DNA from: JAQWRV01 sp045564915
Lineage (GTDB): Bacteria > Pseudomonadota > Alphaproteobacteria > Rhodospirillales > Rhodospirillaceae
Assembly (NCBI GenBank): GCA_045564915.1
Contig: JBJLGL010000013.1
Location: 284,025-348,024 of the forward strand
Direction of reading: 5' to 3'
DNA: 64,000 nucleotides
The translations under genes and the position numbers were made by a program. Positions 36,377-45,306 of this stretch are shown here, one piece after another; position 1 is the first letter of the stretch; each line of letters begins with the position of its first letter. The notes under the pieces are model-generated. The model was not told the DNA's origin, did not search any database, and was given only the letters and a program-made list of their open reading frames with translations.

Positions 36377-36403
36377 GTACAAACAAATATTATTTGTCTG
36401 GAC
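36377..36403. promoter_or_regulatory. Palindromic candidate operator for the GntR/UTRA regulator
   Basis: GTACAAACAAAT-ATT-ATTTGTCTGGAC forms an inverted repeat with 10 of 12 paired positions, the inner six perfect (ACAAAT/ATTTGT). It lies between the divergent acyl-CoA dehydrogenase and regulator genes, 65 bases before the regulator ATG. Its symmetry and place fit a dimeric repressor site. Confidence 0.65.
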
Positions 36404-36467
36404 TATTACAATTGAAAGAAAAAATCGCGCTGTCTGTGAATCACTAGCAGCTATATAGGAACCTGAG

Positions 36468-37277
36468 ATGCCAGCACAAAATAGTAATTCGAGTAAGATC
36501 AAATCATCGCCTCGGTACCGAGAGGTCGCAAAAATCTTACAAAATGAAATTGAGACGGGAATATATGCAGTCGGAGCACTGATGCCGACTGAACAAGTCC
36601 TCTGTAATCGATTTGGAGTCAGTCGTTTTACGGTTAGAGAGGCTCTCCGGCGCCTTATTGATAATGGAATGGTGACCAGAAGACAGGGCTCAGGGACAAT
36701 CGTTATTTCAAAGGAGCCTTCAATAAAGTTTGTTCAAAAAATCGAATCTATACAGGAGTTATTACATTATTCTAGTGACACCATACTCAAAGTAAAAAAC
36801 ATCACGACTCTAATAGCTGATAAGAAACTAGCTGACCTAACCGGATATGAACCCAACGAATCCTTAGAGCAAATTGAAGGCATCAGATACTTTGACAAAA
36901 AATCACCAATATGCTGGACAGATATTTACGTGCGTCCTGAGCACAAAGACATAGCTAGTCAAATAGGTAAGGATCAGACACCTGTCTTTTTACTTTTCCA
37001 ACGCAATTTCGGTATAGTTGCTCATACCATTAATATGGATCTGCATGGTGGTATAATCAGGGAAGAAAAAGCTCAGGCACTCGGAGTAGAACCTGGCAGC
37101 CCTACCTTAGTCATCGTCCGCTGCTACCGAGATAAGAATGGGCAGATTTTTGAGGTCTCTATCAGTGAGCATCCTGCTGGGCGGTTTAATTTTTCTATCG
37201 ATCTCATGCGCGGCAAAACTTCAGCCGGCGGCGTGACCGGGCCAACTAAATGGCAGGAACTCGATACTATTGGTTGA
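36468..37277 (+). CDS. GntR family transcriptional regulator (HutC/UTRA subfamily)
   Basis: A 269-residue regulator. The winged helix-turn-helix spans about residues 14-80: YREVAKILQNEIETG, LMPTEQVLCNRFGVSRFTVREAL and GMVTRRQGSGTIV. The C-terminal UTRA ligand domain includes EQIEGIRYFDKKSPICWTDIYV and SPTLVIVRCYRDKNGQIFEVSISEHPAGRFNF. Such proteins are usually repressors released by a catabolite of the pathway they control. It is divergent from the acyl-CoA dehydrogenase operon and a strong palindrome lies between them, so control of that operon and itself is likely. AGGA precedes the ATG at good spacing. Confidence 0.92.
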   Translation: MPAQNSNSSKIKSSPRYREVAKILQNEIETGIYAVGALMPTEQVLCNRFGVSRFTVREALRRLIDNGMVTRRQGSGTIVISKEPSIKFVQKIESIQELLHYSSDTILKVKNITTLIADKKLADLTGYEPNESLEQIEGIRYFDKKSPICWTDIYVRPEHKDIASQIGKDQTPVFLLFQRNFGIVAHTINMDLHGGIIREEKAQALGVEPGSPTLVIVRCYRDKNGQIFEVSISEHPAGRFNFSIDLMRGKTSAGGVTGPTKWQELDTIG

Positions 37278-37342
37278 TTATCTCGTAGATCAATCGGGAG
37301 AAGAAGTAATAGAAATGGTAGATTCCGACGCGCTATAATACC

Positions 37343-37993
37343 TCATTCAGCTGCAACTGCAGGGCATGAAACGTTGGTACCACCTAAACCACAATACCCA
37401 GCAGGGTTCTTTGCCAAGTATTGTTGATGATATTCTTCGGCATAGTAGAAGGTGGGCATCTCTTTAATTTCAGTCGTTATAGCGCCATATCCTGCTGCGA
37501 GTAGGACATCTCCGTAAGTACCACAGGAAGCCATGGCCATGCGCTCTTGGGCTTTGTCGTTGACATATATACCAGACCGGTATTGTGTTCCAATATCATT
37601 ACCCTGCCGCATACCTTGTGTCGGATTGTGAGCCTCCCAGAAAATTCTCAAGAGACTTGCATAGCTTACTTTATCAGGATCAAAAACTACTAACACAACT
37701 TCGTTATGACCGGTTAAACCTGAGCAGACCTCTTCATATGTAGGGTTTGGTGTCTGCCCCGCGGCATATCCAACTGCTGTTGAATAAATACCGGGAACTG
37801 ACCAAAACTTGCGCTCTGCTCCCCAAAAGCACCCTAGGCCGAAAACTGCAGTATCTAGGTGATCAGGAAAAGGGGGTTTTATTAGATGCCCATTTACAAA
37901 GTGCTTATTTTGAATCGGCATAGCATCACCGCGACCCGGCAACGCCTCTTCCTGATCTGGAACTTCTAGCTTCTTATTTGGCTTAAAAAACAT
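37343..37993 (-). CDS. msrA: Peptide methionine-S-sulfoxide reductase MsrA
   Basis: Repairs oxidised methionine in proteins and free Met-S-oxide. It is 216 residues with the catalytic GLGCFWGAERKFW motif, VGYAAGQTPNPTYEEVCSG, GHNEVVLVVFDP and FWEAHNPTQGMRQGNDIGTQYRS. Resolving cysteines are probably those in AGYCGLGG and VSCPAVA near the C-terminus, as in typical three-Cys MsrA. The start MFFKPNKKLEVPD has no signal peptide, so it is cytoplasmic. It converges on the GntR gene and is divergent from the TonB receptor at 38219. Confidence 0.96.
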   Translation of the reverse strand: MFFKPNKKLEVPDQEEALPGRGDAMPIQNKHFVNGHLIKPPFPDHLDTAVFGLGCFWGAERKFWSVPGIYSTAVGYAAGQTPNPTYEEVCSGLTGHNEVVLVVFDPDKVSYASLLRIFWEAHNPTQGMRQGNDIGTQYRSGIYVNDKAQERMAMASCGTYGDVLLAAGYGAITTEIKEMPTFYYAEEYHQQYLAKNPAGYCGLGGTNVSCPAVAAE

Positions 37994-38090
37994 TTCACTT
38001 GTTTACCTAAACTGAGAAATCCAATATCTCTTTCTAAGTAGTTGCACGCAAGTCACATTTTCCAATAATTGCTTGGAAACTAATCAATTT

Positions 38091-38109
38091 GCGCCCACCT
38101 GTTGGGCGC
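38091..38109. promoter_or_regulatory. Hairpin in the msrA-TonB receptor divergent region
   Basis: GCGCCCA-CCTGT-TGGGCGC is a perfect seven-base stem with a five-base loop, followed on the plus strand by a T-rich stretch. It stands 110 bases before the receptor ATG, so it could be a leader attenuator or a protein-binding palindrome. No gene ends here on the plus strand. Confidence 0.45.
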
Positions 38110-38218
38110 TTTCATTCTTATATTAATACACCACAATAACTATGGACTTCAATTAACTTAAGTTAGGTAAGCCAATAATTAAGCATACCAAGAAAGCGCT
38201 AAGAGGAGAATTACAACC

Positions 38219-40684
38219 ATGTCGAGTATCCAAATAGTTCGCAGTGCTGCCATCATAGGCCTAGCCTGCAGCCTAGCTGCCGAAGAAGCATCAGCGCAGA
38301 TTGAAGAAATCTTGGTAACGGCCCGCAAAAGAGAAGAATCACTCCAAGAGATACCCCTTTCTATAACGGCATTTGATGCAAATGCGCTTGAACGAAATCG
38401 TATACAAAACATAGATGATTTAGCCAAATACACACCAGGTCTAGTCTTTGATGGTGGTTTCGTTCCCCAGGATACCCGCCCCCAAATTCGGGGCCTACCC
38501 GCAACGCGTGGCCGCCCGCCCGTTGGTATCTTGATAGATGGCATAGACGTATCCTCAGAGTCTATGTTAACCGCCGGGGGAGGTATGCTCGCTAATTTAA
38601 GACTTCTTGATACAGAGCGTATTGAAGTTGTTAAGGGACCACAGAGCGCCCTATACGGCCGTGTCGCATTTGGTGGTGCCATTAATTATGTCTCAAAAAA
38701 GCCTGGAGACGATGTTGAGGGCAATTTTAGTGCAGACGCAGGCAACTATGGCCAATTTGAGCTGCGTGGTGCTGTAAGCGGCCCGGTTTCAGACAAAGTC
38801 AGTCTTGGTGTCAATGTCGCATATGCAGAACACAACGGATATTACGACAATTCACTGGATGGCCAAGACCTCGGTGGCTTTGAAAGTGCAGGGTTTTCTG
38901 TAGCAGCTCGCTTCGTACCAAACGATAATTTAGTAAACAACGTGCGGATCTCTTACTCAGAGGATGAGTATGCACCCCGAGCTCAAACTCTTCTCTCTCG
39001 ATCCACCAACAGTAGCGTCCAGATCCCATTACCAGCGAGTGCTGTTGGCCTCTTAATTCCGGGAACATTTGGCCCCACCCCCCTAGGCGCAACGGTTTTT
39101 GTACCGCGCCCTGGAGAATTGACATCCCCAGGCCCAATTTTTCTAAGCCAGGATGCAATTACTGGTGATCAGTTTAAAGGATCAACCCTTGATTCACTGA
39201 TTATAAGCAATGTCCTTGAGTATGATTTTGGTGATAACATCAACCTCACCTCTTGGACGGGTTACACTCAAGCAGGAGCAACACAAAACCAAGATGTCGA
39301 CTTTTTTGGGGCAGCACCGGGATTCAGTTTTCTCCCAGCACCAGGAGGGATAGCTGAACCACTTCCGTTTCTTTTCCAGTTTGATTTGGACACAAGAACC
39401 AAACAGTTTCAGCAGGAACTAAGAATTGGTGACCTAACTTCTGATGGCCTGCGCTGGTCTATTGGCGGTCAGTACTGGCAAGAACGAATAGACCAACTAA
39501 ACAATAATTTGATTTCACTAATGTTCAGTTTCCCAGGAATCTTTCCATCAGCAGCGCTAAATTCAAGCTTGATTTCGTTTCCTTCTGCATCTCCAGAATT
39601 CAGGAATACCGATCACTGGTCTGTTTATGGAATTATCGAGTATGATCTCTCTGATAAATTATCAGCATCTATTGAAGCCCGTTATTCAGATGAAAAACTT
39701 GACGTTGGATATGTGGCAGGCGGACGCGGAGCAAACGGTTTTGTCGCACCAATTCCTTTCCTCAACGGCCCGGTTCAAGTCTCCGTTGGCCCAACAGCCA
39801 TCCTTGATTCCAGCGATAATTTCTTCACACCTCGTTTCGCTTTAGAATACCAGGCTACCAGCGAGAACCTACTCTACGCTTCTGTATCTAAGGGTGTTAA
39901 ACCCGGTGGTGTCTCAACAATTGCAGGTACAGCACCAGGCAATGGACGCTTTTTCCCGGAAACATTATGGAACTACGAAGTAGGCTCTAAAAATAGTTTC
40001 TCGAATGGACGCGTGGTTATCAATGGGGCAGCGTTCTACATGGATTATTCCGGCAAACAAGTTACCTTGCTCGAACCTAATCCAAATAATGCACAAGGTA
40101 ACGACCTTGTCGTCCGCAATGCAGGTAAAGCGCGTGTCTACGGGCTCGAATTTGAGTTAGCTGCTAATCCAACTGATGAAATAAATCTTTCTGCTGGATA
40201 CACCTACCTCGACAGTAAGTACACTGAGTTCGTGGTAACCACTACAAGTGCATTAGGCATAGCGTTGGCAGGCAACTGTAGCCCAATAGCACTGCCAAAT
40301 GGTCTGGGCTCTTGCTCTACTGACTTCTCTGGAGAAGCGCTCGAACGATCGCCTAAGCACGCACTTACGTTAGCGGCCTCCTACAGAACACCGGTAATGG
40401 ACGATATGGACTTTGTTATCGATATATCGGGTCAGTACCAAAGCAAGCGTAACCAGGACTCGAATGCATTCCATTTCTTTGGGTCATACTTCAATCTTGA
40501 TGGGCGCATTGGTTTTGATACCGCAGAGTGGTCTATATTCTTGTATGGTGAAAATATTCTCGATGATGATACTGTCAGGAGTGGCCAGGGTTCGGGTGAC
40601 TTCTCTGCCCTCGGAAATCTCGCAATCATTTTATTCGAACCGGATAAGGCACAAGGTGGTATAAGGTTTGGCTACCGTTTTTAG
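38219..40684 (+). CDS. TonB-dependent outer-membrane receptor
   Basis: An 821-residue receptor. The signal peptide is followed by the TonB box region IEEILVTARKREESLQEIPLSITAF. The plug contains DDLAKYTPGL, RPQIRGLP and RIEVVKGPQSALYGRVAFGGAINYVSKKP. The barrel ends with a terminal aromatic residue (GGIRFGYRF). AGGAG precedes the ATG. This plug type (VTARKR, PQSALYGR) is widespread in Sphingomonad-like and marine Proteobacteria, importing plant, aromatic or carbohydrate compounds rather than siderophores. It is close in style to the receptor at 42118, with an amidohydrolase gene between, suggesting that ligand uptake and hydrolysis belong together. A strong terminator follows. Confidence 0.93.
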   Translation: MSSIQIVRSAAIIGLACSLAAEEASAQIEEILVTARKREESLQEIPLSITAFDANALERNRIQNIDDLAKYTPGLVFDGGFVPQDTRPQIRGLPATRGRPPVGILIDGIDVSSESMLTAGGGMLANLRLLDTERIEVVKGPQSALYGRVAFGGAINYVSKKPGDDVEGNFSADAGNYGQFELRGAVSGPVSDKVSLGVNVAYAEHNGYYDNSLDGQDLGGFESAGFSVAARFVPNDNLVNNVRISYSEDEYAPRAQTLLSRSTNSSVQIPLPASAVGLLIPGTFGPTPLGATVFVPRPGELTSPGPIFLSQDAITGDQFKGSTLDSLIISNVLEYDFGDNINLTSWTGYTQAGATQNQDVDFFGAAPGFSFLPAPGGIAEPLPFLFQFDLDTRTKQFQQELRIGDLTSDGLRWSIGGQYWQERIDQLNNNLISLMFSFPGIFPSAALNSSLISFPSASPEFRNTDHWSVYGIIEYDLSDKLSASIEARYSDEKLDVGYVAGGRGANGFVAPIPFLNGPVQVSVGPTAILDSSDNFFTPRFALEYQATSENLLYASVSKGVKPGGVSTIAGTAPGNGRFFPETLWNYEVGSKNSFSNGRVVINGAAFYMDYSGKQVTLLEPNPNNAQGNDLVVRNAGKARVYGLEFELAANPTDEINLSAGYTYLDSKYTEFVVTTTSALGIALAGNCSPIALPNGLGSCSTDFSGEALERSPKHALTLAASYRTPVMDDMDFVIDISGQYQSKRNQDSNAFHFFGSYFNLDGRIGFDTAEWSIFLYGENILDDDTVRSGQGSGDFSALGNLAIILFEPDKAQGGIRFGYRF

Positions 40685-40713
40685 ATAATTCTGAAACTAC
40701 TCAATTTCACAAG

Positions 40714-40742
40714 AAAGGACGCCATGCCGGCGTCCTTTTCTT
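40714..40742 (+). terminator. Rho-independent terminator after the TonB receptor
   Basis: AAAGGACGCC pairs perfectly with GGCGTCCTTT around a five-base loop (ATGCC), followed by a T-rich tail, 30 bases after the stop. Confidence 0.92.
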
Positions 40743-40916
40743 CGTGTACAGTAGTCCCAAGAGTTATTGTGGCCTAGGTATAACGAAGAACGCATAGGTA
40801 TCACCAAGCAAAGTACCCACAATATCTTTGCCAGTTGAGCAACATGAGTAAGTATTGATCAGCGCCGAATGCAAAGTTACACTTTAATATGCTGCATATA
40901 AGATTGGAGCTTCCGC

Positions 40917-41963
40917 TTGGGATATGTTGACTGCGATACCCATGTTATTGAGAGCCTGAAAGCCTGGTCTTATCTAGCGTCCGCCAATGAACACTTCCGG
41001 CCTATGCAGAAGAAGACGGACGGTACACAATCACAGTGGCGTGGCCTTAAACATTTTTGGGAAATGCCATCCGGTCAGCTAATTATCTGTGGCCTAAATG
41101 TGGAAAGTGCACCGGGACAACCACCGCCTGCAGTTAGGCTAATGGACGATGTACCAGGTCGGGTGGAATGGATGGACAACTTAGGCGTCGACACCCAAGT
41201 AATTATACCTAGCTTTTTCCTGGCTGCCCTGTTCGATGATGCCAAAGCGCAGGTCGCTTTAGCTCAGAGTTATAACCGTTGGCAGGCTGATTGCTCTAAA
41301 GAGTCCGGTGGACGCCTGCGTTGGTCTTTAGTACCGCCATTATTAGATATGGAAGTAGCAATAGAAGAAGTAAAATTCGGCGCAGCTAACGGTGCGGCGT
41401 CAGTGATGATGCGTCCATTAGAATGCAATAAACTTTTAATAGATCCTTATTTCTTCCCGCTCTACGAGGAGGCGCAAAAACACAACCTGGCCATCGCCGT
41501 CCACATTGGCAATGCGGGCAGCCCCATTTATGAAAGTACGGGAGCGATCATGCATTCCATCGTACCCATGACAGCCACCTTCGTGAACATCTTTACATCC
41601 GATTTTGATGTGCGCTTCCCTGAGCTGCGTTTCGGCTTTCTGGAAGCCGCATCGGAGTGGCTAACCTTTGCGCTACGTGAAATTTCGAGAGGCGCGGAAA
41701 CAGCGTGGCGCAGAGATGTCTTGCTTGATGACATCCCCCTTGCCGGCACGAATTTATTCGTCGACTGTACTTTCGATGAAGACTTACCCTACGTCCTTAA
41801 GGTAGCGGGAGAAGACAATCTAGTTCTCGGATCCGACTTTGGCCATGCTGATATAGGCACAGATGTAAGTGCTCACAACCTCATCAGCAAGCGGACGGAC
41901 TTGAGTGCTCAGGTGATTAAGAAAATCACCGGCGACAACGGTCGGAGGCTATACGCGCTCTAG
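40917..41963 (+). CDS. Amidohydrolase (metal-dependent hydrolase/decarboxylase, Amidohydro_2 family)
   Basis: A 348-residue TIM-barrel hydrolase of the amidohydrolase-2 (ACMSD-like) family. It starts at TTG with GGAG seven bases upstream. VDCDTHVIES gives the N-terminal D-x-H metal pair, IAVHIGNAGSP a further metal His, and LVLGSDFGHADIG the active-site Asp. NLGVDTQVIIPSFFLAALF and YNRWQADCSKESGGRLRWSLVPP are typical of the group. Members hydrolyse or decarboxylate aromatic or cyclic acids. Its place between two TonB receptors of the same style suggests that it processes an imported compound. The substrate is unknown. Confidence 0.88.
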   Translation: MGYVDCDTHVIESLKAWSYLASANEHFRPMQKKTDGTQSQWRGLKHFWEMPSGQLIICGLNVESAPGQPPPAVRLMDDVPGRVEWMDNLGVDTQVIIPSFFLAALFDDAKAQVALAQSYNRWQADCSKESGGRLRWSLVPPLLDMEVAIEEVKFGAANGAASVMMRPLECNKLLIDPYFFPLYEEAQKHNLAIAVHIGNAGSPIYESTGAIMHSIVPMTATFVNIFTSDFDVRFPELRFGFLEAASEWLTFALREISRGAETAWRRDVLLDDIPLAGTNLFVDCTFDEDLPYVLKVAGEDNLVLGSDFGHADIGTDVSAHNLISKRTDLSAQVIKKITGDNGRRLYAL

Positions 41964-42117
41964 AGCCTGCAACCGTAAAAGGGCCAAGATTATCGCAATT
42001 TGTGATATTTAAGTCGCGGATTGAACATTAAGCTAATTTACGCGTTTTTTCTGGGTGTATTTGTTTAGTCACAAGTGTTGTAATATGCCTAGAATTTGGT
42101 TCGCAGGAGGGTACCTA

Positions 42118-44388
42118 ATGTCAATTACACTTTTCAATCAACGTCGATTTTTCGGATTAGGGGCTCTAACTATCTCATGTTTCCTTATTTTCCCGGATGC
42201 TATTGCGCAGCAAATTGCCGTCGAAGAAATAACAGTCACAGCCCGTAAACGATCTGAATCTCTTCTTGAGGTACCATTAGCCATTACTGCCTTTACAGAA
42301 GCAGAACTTGAACGCTCTTCTATTATGGCATTAGAGGATCTGGCCCAATGGACACCCTCTCTGCAGTTCCAAGACGTAAACGGCGCCTTTCAAAACCCGG
42401 CAATCCGTGGCTTGACCCAAACGGACCAATCCTCTCCACAGGGTAATGTGGGCGTGTTCATTGATGGAGTGTATTTAAACAATCGCTCTGGACTAGAGTT
42501 CGGTCTTTTGGATATGGAACGTATAGAGGTGGTCAAAGGGCCACAGAGTGCGCTCTATGGCCGGAATACATTTGGCGGCGCTATCAACTACGTCACTAAA
42601 CAGCCAGAAGTCGGTGAATTCGGTGGTCGTATTGAAGCAACTGGTGGTACCCGTGGCCGCTACAACCTTGCCGGAAACTTCAATATTCCCATCGGCGATA
42701 AAGCGGCCCTTCAGTTCTTTGGTGGATTCAGCGAATTTGACGGCACTATTCTGAATGTGCGTGATGGTAAACGTCTTGGTGGATGGAAAACCAAAGATAT
42801 CTTTGGTGCCAAGCTTTACGCTGAACCTACAGAAGACACACGTATCACATTGTTTGCCGCCCGTAACAAAGTAAACAACGAGACACCTGCGTTGGTGTTG
42901 ACAGATGCCGCGACTAACAATTGCGGATCTAACACGGTCAATCCAGCTGGTGTTTCGCGTCAGACTTTATTCTGCGGTAAACATGAAAATGTTGACACCG
43001 TTAACTTGTCAGAAGGTGCACAAGGATTAATCGGCCAAACCGACCTTTACTACGCAAAACTTGAGCACGATTTTGATGGCGTAACGCTGTCAGCCATGAC
43101 CAGCCACACAGATTCAGCTTTCACGCTACAAGTAGATACAGCAGCTAGCCCATTCGCCATCAATATTCCCTTCTTTATTCCAGGGTTCTCTGTGCAGGCG
43201 CTTATCGATGCGTCAACGCCCAAAGGGGATGCGGAAAGTTATGAATTGCGTTTATCAAGTAACGACGATAGCCGTCTAGGGTGGTCTGTTGGTGGTTATC
43301 ATTTCAATAGCTTTGATATTGATACCTTGGGGGTCTTCTTCCTACCGCTAGGTGACCCGCAAGGCACTCCATTTCCCTTGTTTCAACGCGACCGCGAAGT
43401 GCGCACCAAAGCATCATCCATTTTTGGGTCACTCGCTTATGGCATAAATGAACAGCTCACTGCCTCCGTGGAACTCCGTTACACCGATGAAAAACTAGAC
43501 CTCATCAATTCGCCTGTCGGAGAAGAGCAGTCCTTCGATTTCTTGGCACCGCGATTTACTATTGATTATCAAGCAAGTGATGACCAGCTGTTCTATGCTA
43601 ATGCTGGACGTGGTGTAAAAACCGGTGGTTTCAATACTAATGTGGCGGTTGGCCTCCCTGAACGTACATTTGGCACAGAGTCCAACTGGACATTTGAAGT
43701 AGGCAGCAAATCATCCCTGCTTGACGGCCGCATGGTCGCCACTGTTTCAGCCTGGTACGTGGATTGGAAAGACATTGCCGTACAAACGGCTGTAGCTAAC
43801 TCACCCGTCTCCGCTGTACAAAACTTCGGGGGAGCCCGTTCAATCGGTATTGAATTCGACACAACAATTAGCGTGTCGGAAAACTTCTCAGTTCGTGCAG
43901 CGGCAGCTGTGATGGATCCCAAGTATAAAGATGGATTTATCGATGGCGAGGTAGTCGCTGCTTGTGGCCAGTTCGTTAACACGATCATCGTTACACCGGG
44001 ATGTACGGCTGAAGTAGGGGGAAATCAGATCGGGAGAACATCTGATTTCCAGGCGTCCTTGTCAGGCACCTATACGGTCCCAGAAATAGTCCAAGATTTT
44101 GATATGTATATCCGTGGTGATATCTCCCACGAGTCAGAAAAATTCAACACGGGCCTTAATTTTGGAAGTCAAGGCTCCATCAACTTAGCTAATGCACGAA
44201 TCGGTTTTTCAGATGACCGCGTAGACATTGCACTTTGGATTGATAATCTTTTCGATGAAAGCTGGAACCGGCGCGTGACATCTGTGCCCTATACGGCTGA
44301 AGGCGCGCCCAACAGCGGGGTTACGCAGTACCGTGTATATGCAGGTGACACACGTACTTTCGGTGTTGACCTACGTATCAACTTCTGA
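42118..44388 (+). CDS. TonB-dependent outer-membrane receptor
   Basis: A receptor of about 756 residues. I chose ATG 42118, seven bases after AGGAGG; an ATG at 42055 would put 21 extra residues before the signal peptide. TonB box region VEEITVTARKRSESLLEVPLAITAF, then LEDLAQWTPSLQF and RIEVVKGPQSALYGRNTFGGAINYVTKQP in the plug. The last barrel strand ends in DTRTFGVDLRINF. It resembles the receptor at 38219 but is not identical. A terminator follows directly. Probably imports the same class of ligand as its neighbour. Confidence 0.93.
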   Translation: MSITLFNQRRFFGLGALTISCFLIFPDAIAQQIAVEEITVTARKRSESLLEVPLAITAFTEAELERSSIMALEDLAQWTPSLQFQDVNGAFQNPAIRGLTQTDQSSPQGNVGVFIDGVYLNNRSGLEFGLLDMERIEVVKGPQSALYGRNTFGGAINYVTKQPEVGEFGGRIEATGGTRGRYNLAGNFNIPIGDKAALQFFGGFSEFDGTILNVRDGKRLGGWKTKDIFGAKLYAEPTEDTRITLFAARNKVNNETPALVLTDAATNNCGSNTVNPAGVSRQTLFCGKHENVDTVNLSEGAQGLIGQTDLYYAKLEHDFDGVTLSAMTSHTDSAFTLQVDTAASPFAINIPFFIPGFSVQALIDASTPKGDAESYELRLSSNDDSRLGWSVGGYHFNSFDIDTLGVFFLPLGDPQGTPFPLFQRDREVRTKASSIFGSLAYGINEQLTASVELRYTDEKLDLINSPVGEEQSFDFLAPRFTIDYQASDDQLFYANAGRGVKTGGFNTNVAVGLPERTFGTESNWTFEVGSKSSLLDGRMVATVSAWYVDWKDIAVQTAVANSPVSAVQNFGGARSIGIEFDTTISVSENFSVRAAAAVMDPKYKDGFIDGEVVAACGQFVNTIIVTPGCTAEVGGNQIGRTSDFQASLSGTYTVPEIVQDFDMYIRGDISHESEKFNTGLNFGSQGSINLANARIGFSDDRVDIALWIDNLFDESWNRRVTSVPYTAEGAPNSGVTQYRVYAGDTRTFGVDLRINF

Positions 44389-44409
44389 CCTTTTAAGGCA
44401 TAGAAAATT

Positions 44410-44441
44410 AAGGCGGGGCTGATTAGTCCCGCCTTTTTTTT
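44410..44441 (+). terminator. Rho-independent terminator after TonB receptor
   Basis: AAGGCGGG pairs with CCCGCCTT around a ten-base loop, followed by eight T residues. Confidence 0.93.
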
Positions 44442-44530
44442 AATCACCTACGAAGTACCCTAGCTTCACTTACCATATCATTATTACGTACAAGCCCCTT
44501 CATAGGGTCTCTTACTAACAGCAAGAAATT

Positions 44531-45217
44531 TTATTCAGCAGCGTGCGACACTTCGCCAGCAAGTTCGGTGATTACTTCATCAGTCACCATAACTCGGCCC
44601 CACAAACGTAAAAACATAGCCTCAAAGGCAGCCTGAGCACTATCATCACAAGTGCCCGTTGCATCCGAAACAAGGACGACACCAAAACCACGATCGGATG
44701 CTTCCATTGCAGTCATTCCTACACAGTTATTAGTTGACACACCAACTGTAACAATCTCAGTTATTCCCATTGCCCTTAAGCGGCTTTCTATCCCAGTGGA
44801 TCCAAAACCGCCCATTGTCACCTTGTTCAAAACTAATTCACCCGCTACAGGTCTTACGGCATCAACTATTTCATGTTCTTGTTGGCCTTTAATGTTATTT
44901 GTAGCCTTGACGAGGCTGCTAATATGGCGTGGCACATCTGAGCAGTCCTCTTTCTCGGCACCATAGGTCAAATAGACAATACATGCGTTAGAATTACGGA
45001 AAGCTGATAAAAGTTTCTGGGTATTGGGTAGAATCAAATCATCAATTCGTGAGAATCTATAGCGCGCTTCTTCTAGACGACCCTGCTTTTGCAAAAGGCG
45101 TCCGAGACCGTGATCGCGGCTCCCTGTAGCATACTGTAGGTCGATAACAACTAGTGCAGTAGTTTTTGGATTGACTGAAAACTGATAGCTAAATTCACTT
45201 ATGTAATCAGCTGGCAT
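44531..45217 (-). CDS. Isochorismatase/cysteine hydrolase family protein
   Basis: A 228-residue hydrolase of the isochorismatase-like family (N-carbamoylsarcosine amidase, nicotinamidase relatives). I chose ATG 45217 because GGAGG lies five bases upstream; a start at 45241 would include this ribosome site in the coding region. The triad Asp-Lys-Cys is complete: Asp in ALVVIDLQYATG, Lys in ELVLNKVTMGGF and Cys in GVSTNNCVGMTAMEASDRG. It lies downstream of an NmrA-type gene and a racemase-family gene on the same strand and probably hydrolyses an amide or ring-derived intermediate of that pathway. The physiological substrate is unknown. Confidence 0.9.
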   Translation of the reverse strand: MPADYISEFSYQFSVNPKTTALVVIDLQYATGSRDHGLGRLLQKQGRLEEARYRFSRIDDLILPNTQKLLSAFRNSNACIVYLTYGAEKEDCSDVPRHISSLVKATNNIKGQQEHEIVDAVRPVAGELVLNKVTMGGFGSTGIESRLRAMGITEIVTVGVSTNNCVGMTAMEASDRGFGVVLVSDATGTCDDSAQAAFEAMFLRLWGRVMVTDEVITELAGEVSHAAE

Positions 45218-45306
45218 AATAGCCTCCATATAATATCGCAAGATATGTCTGTTAGGTCATGAATGCAGAACCTAGGACCTTGTGGAATTCTAGATACGAG
45301 CACCTC

